Below, piece by piece: positions 59,001-64,000 of a stretch of DNA of 64,000 nucleotides (the stretch's first letter is position 1; every line of letters starts with the position of its first letter). This DNA is from Naganishia liquefaciens (lineage: Eukaryota > Basidiomycota > Tremellomycetes > Filobasidiales > Filobasidiaceae): NCBI GenBank assembly GCA_013423385.1, contig BLZA01000030.1, positions 62,001 to 126,000 of the forward strand, written 5' to 3'. Below the pieces are notes generated by a model, which saw only the letters and a list, made by a program, of their open reading frames with translations, was not told the DNA's origin and searched no databases. The position numbers were made by a program, and so were the translations under genes.

Positions 59001-59650
59001 TGGATGACGAGTACGTCGGCGAGTGCGTCGATGCCGAAAGCCGGATCAATTGTTGGATGACGAGTTTTGATGCATACGATTTGCCCGCGTTTGTGACGCC
59101 GCTACGAAAAGAGGCCGAGCCGTCAGCATAAGACTTGCAATTCGGAAAGATATGACACTGACCTGAAAAGAATCGCCTGATCCTCCCGCCTCCTCTGCAT
59201 CAAAAGCCACACCTTGCCCGCCACATCATACAGATGCGGCTGATCCGCCCCCACCAGCCCCGCCATCCTGGCCCCGGCGCCCTCACCCTCCCTTTGCCTG
59301 CCCTTGCCCTTCTTCCCCTCCCTTGCCGCCGACACATACCCAGGATCGCTAAACTTGTCAACATACTCGCGCGCATTCAAATCCGACAAGTTTCCGAGGC
59401 TTTTCAACGGATTGACCATCACCAATGTTCGTCCCCCATCGGGAGCCGCACCATCGAGGTAGGTATACGGCAAGTCTGCCCTGGCGCGTGCGGCAAGGAG
59501 CGCGAGAATGTCATCCTCGGTCGGATAGATGATCGATGAACCGTTTTGCCGGATCAATGTCGACAGGTGCGTTGTCGTTGTCGCTGCCGCTGCCGCTGTC
59601 GCTGAATTCCCTGTAGCGGATGCTGTCTCTGTCCGCCGTTGGGACGACAT
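53002..59650 (-). CDS. Class V chitin synthase with myosin-like motor head
   Basis: The in-frame ATG at 59648-59650 gives [14 protein letters not shown]. About 800 residues of myosin-like head follow, with a GVTNAGKS P-loop, then a cytochrome-b5-like part ([47 protein letters not shown]) between membrane segments ([32 protein letters not shown]). The catalytic GT2 domain holds [39 protein letters not shown] and [18 protein letters not shown]. The C-terminus carries membrane helices, a Gly/Pro/Met-rich linker and a DEK-C domain ([20 protein letters not shown]). The enzyme polymerises chitin at the plasma membrane at tips and septa. The architecture is complete and typical of class V. It is divergent from the GH72 gene. 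Confidence 0.95.
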
Positions 59651-60436
59651 GCTTGATACAATGTCGACGATGTCTTGCAAGCGCCACCGGGTGGCGACGA
59701 TCAACTTGCTGCAAGCTGACTGACGAAATGGAGGAAATTCGGACACAGCCTGGGCGAGTGAATGGGTGATCGCCCAAAGTGAAACAAGCAAGCGGGGACG
59801 CGTCCTGCTCGCGTGCTGGAATGGATCAGAGTTGGACAATTAATATAATGGGCAGACAGCGGTCGAGGGGTTCACAAACAGCTTCCCCGTGGTCGGGCGT
59901 ACTCATAAGGCTGGCTCGTCGGCGGGCAGTAGTCGCCATACAGCTGTAGACTCGAGAGCATGAATACTCTCATCCCCATGGACATCGCAAACGTCCTTTG
60001 GCAAATGCATACATTATTGCTCTCCAGCCGCAATAGAAAGCAAGGCATGGCTCCCCAACAGGAGCTTTCTACATATTGAAATCTCTGGTTGCAGGACAAG
60101 AGCATGCATATCACGTACATGGCCGCCAACCTACTGTGACGCACCCCGTGCCGTGCCCCATCTCCGCATCCCAAGCCCGATGCGACTGCCTCCATTCCAA
60201 TTCCTCTCCAGCCAAGCCAACATCCGCCATCCGCTCCTCTGTCTGTCTGATTTCGCTGGGCAGGCTGTGCGCACTTGAAACGTAATCTCGCGCGCTAGAA
60301 GCCCGACGCCGAATATTGCCCCGATCGGCTGTCCCGTCAGTCATCCCATGGTCGGGGTGGGTATATGGACAACACGTCCCACTTTCTATCCATGCCCCGC
60401 CCTCGCCACCATTCTCCCTTCCTTCATCTATTCAAC
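59651..60436. promoter_or_regulatory. Shared divergent promoter region of chitin synthase and GH72 genes
   Basis: 786 bp between two outward-facing starts for cell-wall enzymes. No supportable gene lies here. The minus-strand frame that extends the chitin synthase reading upstream to 59839 begins with TTG, not ATG. Small frames at 59872-60344 are featureless. No specific factor site was identified. Confidence 0.45.
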
Positions 60437-62549
60437 ATGCTCGGTCTCGCACGCGCAGCAGCCCTCGCTCTGCTCGCCACCGCCACAACGACGACGACGA
60501 CGCTCGCCCTCCCGCAAATCACGCGCAAGGGTAAATACCTATACGATCCCTCGGGCACACGATTCTACATCAAGGGGATCGCCTACCAGCCGCAAGGCCG
60601 TCTCTCGGAATCATCCCAGGCCAATGCCGAGAATGGCAACTTTCCCGAACCGTCGAGTTACATTGATCCGCTTTCGTCGCCGGCCAATTGCACGCGGGAT
60701 TTGCCCTACTTGCAACAACTCGGCGTCAATGCGCTCCGTGTATATAGCGTGAATCCGGAACTCGATCATTCAGAATGCATGAAGACGTTCAACGACAACG
60801 GAATCTACATTCTCCTCGATGTCAGCTTGCCACTTAACGGAAGCATTGACCGTGCGTCCCCGACATGGTCGACCAACCTCCTCGATGCCTACATTTCGAC
60901 GATCGATACATTCTTGCCGTACGACAATATCCTCGCGTTCAACATTGGCAACGAAGTCATCAACCTGCCCACCAACACCGACGCCGCTCGTACGTCGCCT
61001 TGCCCCGATCGGCCCCCCTTTGCTAACCCTCAAACCCTTGTAGCATTCGTCAAGGCCGCCGCACGCGACATCAAAGCCTATCTTCGCAGCCGTGGCAGTT
61101 CCGCCCTCGTCGGATACAGCAGCGTCGATGGTGACCGTGATTTCCGTGATCCGCTTGCAAACTACCTGACGTGCGGCAACGATACGATCTCCCTCGACCT
61201 GTACGGTCTCAGTGCGTCCTCCCCCTCCCCCTCCCTTTCGTTTTGTCTCTCGTCCTTTGGTACTAGGCTGATGTCATTCGACAGACAATTACGAATGGTG
61301 TGGCGCCTCGACGTATGCGGACTCCGGGTGGGAGACAATCGTCAATGATTTCGGCGGGCTCGGCGTCGCGGCCTACATGTCGGAATACGGGTGAGCCGCG
61401 GTCCCTTAAGGGCGTCTTATAGTCCCGTTCACTGACCACTCGCTTGCTCGCAGATGTATCACCAACCCGCCGCGTCTCTGGCAAGAAGTCCCTGTCCTTT
61501 ATTCCCAGCCGACTACCAACGTCTTTAGCGGCGGCATCGCATTCAGTTATTTCCCGACAAACGATGGCTACGGGATGGTCACGTTTGGCGGATCAGACGG
61601 CCAACAGTGAGTCCGCTCCTTCCCTCCTTCCCCCGTTTTTGTCTGCCACTAAAAGTCCACCCCTCCAGGGTCGAAACGAGCCAAGACTTTACCCGTCTCG
61701 CATCCCAGCTATCCAACATCACCACGGGACCCAACATCCCTTCGGAATCCTCCGCGACCGTCACCGACGGCGCCTGCCCCACCGCCGAAAATAGCACGTT
61801 CCAGGCGTCGGAAACGTTACCCCCGACGCCGGACGAGGCCGTTTGCAGTTGTCTCTACCGGACGAGCTTTTCCTGCGTCGTCGCCGAGGTGACGGCGAAC
61901 AAGCCCGATATCGTCGGCGCCCTCACCGAGTACGTCGTTGGCGTCCCCTCCCTTTGTCCCATCCACTCAATCCCCCTCTCGCCCACAGCTACGCATGCTC
62001 TCTTCTCGGATCATCAAACGCCACGGCCTCGTGCGACCCGATCGCTGGTAACGGTACAACGGGAATATACGGCCCGCTCTCGTACTGTTCTCCATCGGTC
62101 AAGCTTTCCTACGTGTTTAGCGCCTACTACGAGTCCCAGAACCGACGTGCCGATGCGTGCGATTTCGCCGGCAATGCAACAATCTTGCGAAACCGTGAGT
62201 CCTGCCATTCCCACTTGTCTCGCGAAAACCCCGGAATACATGAGTTCTGATGACGAATGACACCCATTCTCTGTCTTTTTTTTCTATAGCCCCCAACACG
62301 GCCCAAGACGCTTCCGACGCCGCCAACGCCTGTCTCGCCGAGGACCCCGCCGGCGGAGTCTTTACGCCCTCCGGGACCGCGCCTTCCACGGTTTCTGCCA
62401 CCGGGACCGGTACTCAGACGAGTGCGGCCGCGGCGACGAGCAGTGGTGCGACGAGCGGTGCTTTGCCGCAGGTGGGCCTGCGAGAAGGGTGGGCGGTGGG
62501 TGTGGGAATGGTCGCGGTGGTGCTCGGTGGAATGGCGGTGTTGGTCTAG
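60437..62549 (+). CDS. GEL1: GPI-anchored 1,3-beta-glucanosyltransferase, GH72 (GAS/GEL)
   Basis: Starting at 60437 gives a clean signal peptide (MLGLARAAALALLATATTTT). The GH72 domain follows: KGKYLYDPSGTRFYIKGIAY, LQQLGVNALRVYSVNPELDH, ILAFNIGNEVIN (the Glu of NE is the acid/base), YEWCGASTYADSGW and VAAYMSEYGC (the Glu before YG is the nucleophile). A Cys-rich X8/CBM43 module comes next (DEAVCSCLYRTSFSCVVAEV through DYACSLLGSSNATASCD and SYCSPSVKLSYVFSAYYES). A Thr/Ser/Gly-rich linker and a C-terminal hydrophobic tail (GWAVGVGMVAVVLGGMAVLV) form the GPI-anchor signal. The enzyme elongates and remodels wall beta-1,3-glucan. An upstream ATG at 60365 would add 24 residues and spoil the signal peptide. 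Introns are short and contain T-rich ends. Confidence 0.93.
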
Positions 62550-62856
62550 GCGCCCGACGTGCATGTTCTCGAGAGCGAGGCAAGAGAGAAGAAAGGAAGG
62601 AAGCCACCAAGTGTGCAGGCTGTGGGCGTTGTTTGTATGGCCACCATCTTTATTATAGTTGCACAGTATATATACCCTATGGACATCTAATTGGAGCGCA
62701 GGGAGATGCGGCGGTGCGCCCGCCGCAAGCCCCCCGCGGGCAAAGGCTGTCTGATGTAATAAACGGGGGCAATCTTCATGCTATCCATCCACCACGGCCC
62801 TTCCCCGTCCCCCTTCACATCCCTCCCATCGCCCTCCCACTCGCTCAACACCACCC
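62550..62856. other. Intergenic region
   Basis: About 300 bp between two plus-strand genes. A TATATATACC stretch near 62668-62677 and a CT-rich tract just before 62857 fit promoter and leader of the downstream gene. No coding content is supported. Confidence 0.35.
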
Positions 62857-64000
62857 ATGCCAGACCCAAAACCATCCACCGCCGCCCCGCGACTCAAGCT
62901 CGTCATCAGGCGTCTCCCGCCCACGATCCCCGAGGATATCTTTTGGCGCAGTGTCGCACCTTGGGTCGATGAAGGCAAGAGTACGTGGCGCAGGTGGTAC
63001 CAGGGCAAGAAGGCGGATGAGTGAGTGCGCCTCAGCACGGGTAAAGATTGAGTGCTGAGCAATGAGCGGTCCTCGCGTCGCAGCTCGGTCCGCCAGCATC
63101 GTGTCTTTTCGAGGGCATATGTCATGATGGCGGATTTCGACAAGTTGCGGGACTTTGCTGCCGCATTTGACGGGCATGTTTATCGGGGCAAGGACGGTCA
63201 GTCAATCAATCGATCTAATACTCTGCGGCTCGGGAAAGTCTGAGAAGCGTTTCTCTCGTTGTAGGCGGCGAATACCAAGCTGTCGTCGAGTATGCGCCGT
63301 CGCAAAAGATTCCCAGTCAAAAGAGCAAGCCGAGGGTAGACGCGCGCCAGGGACAGATCGATAAAGGTCTGTCCATGCTCGGCTCTCCCGGGGGCTCGCG
63401 TTTTACTGACCGCGATCGTCCGCTCAGATCCCGATTTCTTGTCCTTCCTAGAGAGCTTGTCGGCCCCGGTCGTCAAGCCCGACGTCACCACCCTCGGCAA
63501 GTCTCTTACCCCCCCCCCCCTCCCCTGCGATCTCAATCTCACAAGCTAACCACTACTCGCAACAGCCCCAGCAGAACCGTACGACAAGCACCAGTCGACC
63601 CCGCTGCTCGAATTCCTCAAAGAACAGCGTACGGCGAAACGCGGCGGCCACGACGGCGGCAAAGACGCCCCGCGAACGCGCCGCGAAAGAGAACGGGAAA
63701 AGCTCGAGAAGAAGCGGGCCGGCGGCGACAAGTCGAGTGCGAATGGCAAGCCATCGGCGCAACGTATGACGGCGCCGTCGGGGACGCCGAGTGTCGTTCC
63801 GGGGCAAGTCAAGATTGCGAAGCGACCTGTTGCGACGGGCGATGAGCAATCTACATCAAAGGATGCCAGGGGGGCCAAAAAGGGTACGGCGGGTGTGCCA
63901 TTATCCGAGGCGGGCAAGCGCGGCGAGGTAAAGATCCAGGTCAAGACGCCGGCAGGTCAGGCCACGGGTGGTGCGGGACAGGGCGGAAAGCCCAAGGGGC
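62857..64000 (+). CDS. UPF3: Nonsense-mediated decay factor UPF3, 5' part
   Basis: The ATG at 62857 opens MPDPKPSTAAPRLKLVIRRL, and PPTIPEDIFWRSVAPWVDEG forms the first strand and helix of the Upf3 RNP-like domain. Across a short intron near 63022-63081 come SSVRQHRVFSRAYVMMADFD and KLRDFAAAFDGHVYRGKDG. Two further introns follow, then GEYQAVVEYAPSQKIPSQKS, PDFLSFLESLSAP and TPLLEFLKEQRTAKRGGHDG. A long basic low-complexity tail (TRREREREKLEKKRAGGDKS) runs off the right edge, so the stop codon is not in the window. Upf3 bridges Upf2 and exon-junction or terminating ribosome complexes. The second-domain order and the FAA-FDGH motif make the assignment secure. Confidence 0.92.

Noticed and set aside
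59651-59839. Upstream extension of the chitin synthase frame to 59839
   Set aside because: The extension begins with TTG, and the extra residues look unlike the family; the ATG at 59648-59650 was used.
1-64000. A single undescribed multi-gene system
   Set aside because: Most neighbours are conserved housekeeping genes of unrelated pathways on mixed strands; the only functional groupings (nitrogen transport, cell wall) use known families, and no co-oriented set of unknown genes stands out.

Overview
This 64-kb window is nuclear DNA of a filamentous or dimorphic basidiomycete yeast, most likely a Tremellomycete (Cryptococcus and relatives). That placement is inference from very short GT-AG introns of about 45-60 nt in nearly every gene, dense spacing, two basidiomycete-type seven-helix receptor-like genes (DUF6534), a DUF7918 gene, and a class V chitin synthase with a myosin-like head. 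No sequence search was run. About 27 protein genes can be supported. Gene spans run from start to stop codon and include introns.

Layout: 0-0.7 kb, 3' end of an SGNH-like protein gene. 2.4-4.5 kb, orphan membrane protein (-). 5.4-6.3 kb, NmrA-like protein (+). 6.6-9.2 kb, KAR5 nuclear-fusion protein (+). 9.5-11.1 kb, DUF6534 seven-helix protein (-). 12.9-16.1 kb, urea transporter DUR3 (+). 17.2-19.2 kb, allantoate/nicotinate-type MFS permease (+). 19.4-21.2 kb, tRNA m7G methyltransferase TRM8 (-). 21.4-23.7 kb, orphan with a ubiquitin-interacting motif (+). 24.4-26.4 kb, DUF7918 protein (+). 26.3-26.8 kb, possible zinc-finger gene (-). 27.0-28.2 kb, SDR-like DUF1776 protein (+). 28.5-29.9 kb, second DUF6534 protein (-). 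31.1-34.6 kb, OPT oligopeptide transporter with a 10-N gap in an intron (+). 34.7-35.7 kb, DUF1295 membrane protein (-). 36.7-38.5 kb, UGO1-like mitochondrial carrier (-). 39-41 kb, a 102-bp perfect tandem duplication and a poorly resolved gene with an E2F/DP-like helix motif. 41-46.3 kb, an orphan, tropomyosin and a kinesin-14, all on the minus strand. 46.8-47.6 kb, orphans. 48.4-50.4 kb, FHA protein (TOS4-like). 50.5-51.4 kb, IES6/INO80C. 51.7-52.9 kb, cyclophilin PPIL3. 53.0-59.7 kb, chitin synthase. 60.4-62.5 kb, GH72 glucanosyltransferase. 62.9-64.0 kb, 5' part of UPF3.

Functional themes: nitrogen scavenging (DUR3, the MFS permease and OPT; the DUR3 promoter is rich in GATAA sites), nuclear fusion and cytoskeleton (KAR5, kinesin-14, tropomyosin), and cell wall building (the chitin synthase and the GH72 enzyme are divergently transcribed from one 786-bp region). 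The strongest oddities are translation starts isolated as ATG-only exons (tropomyosin, PPIL3), an apparent stop-only last exon in tropomyosin, a 583-nt intron in TRM8, a chitin-synthase motor head that keeps the P-loop pattern but has lost the usual switch residues, and the E2F-like motif. I saw no tRNA or rRNA genes, CRISPR array or intact mobile element, and no convincing multi-gene system unknown to biology.
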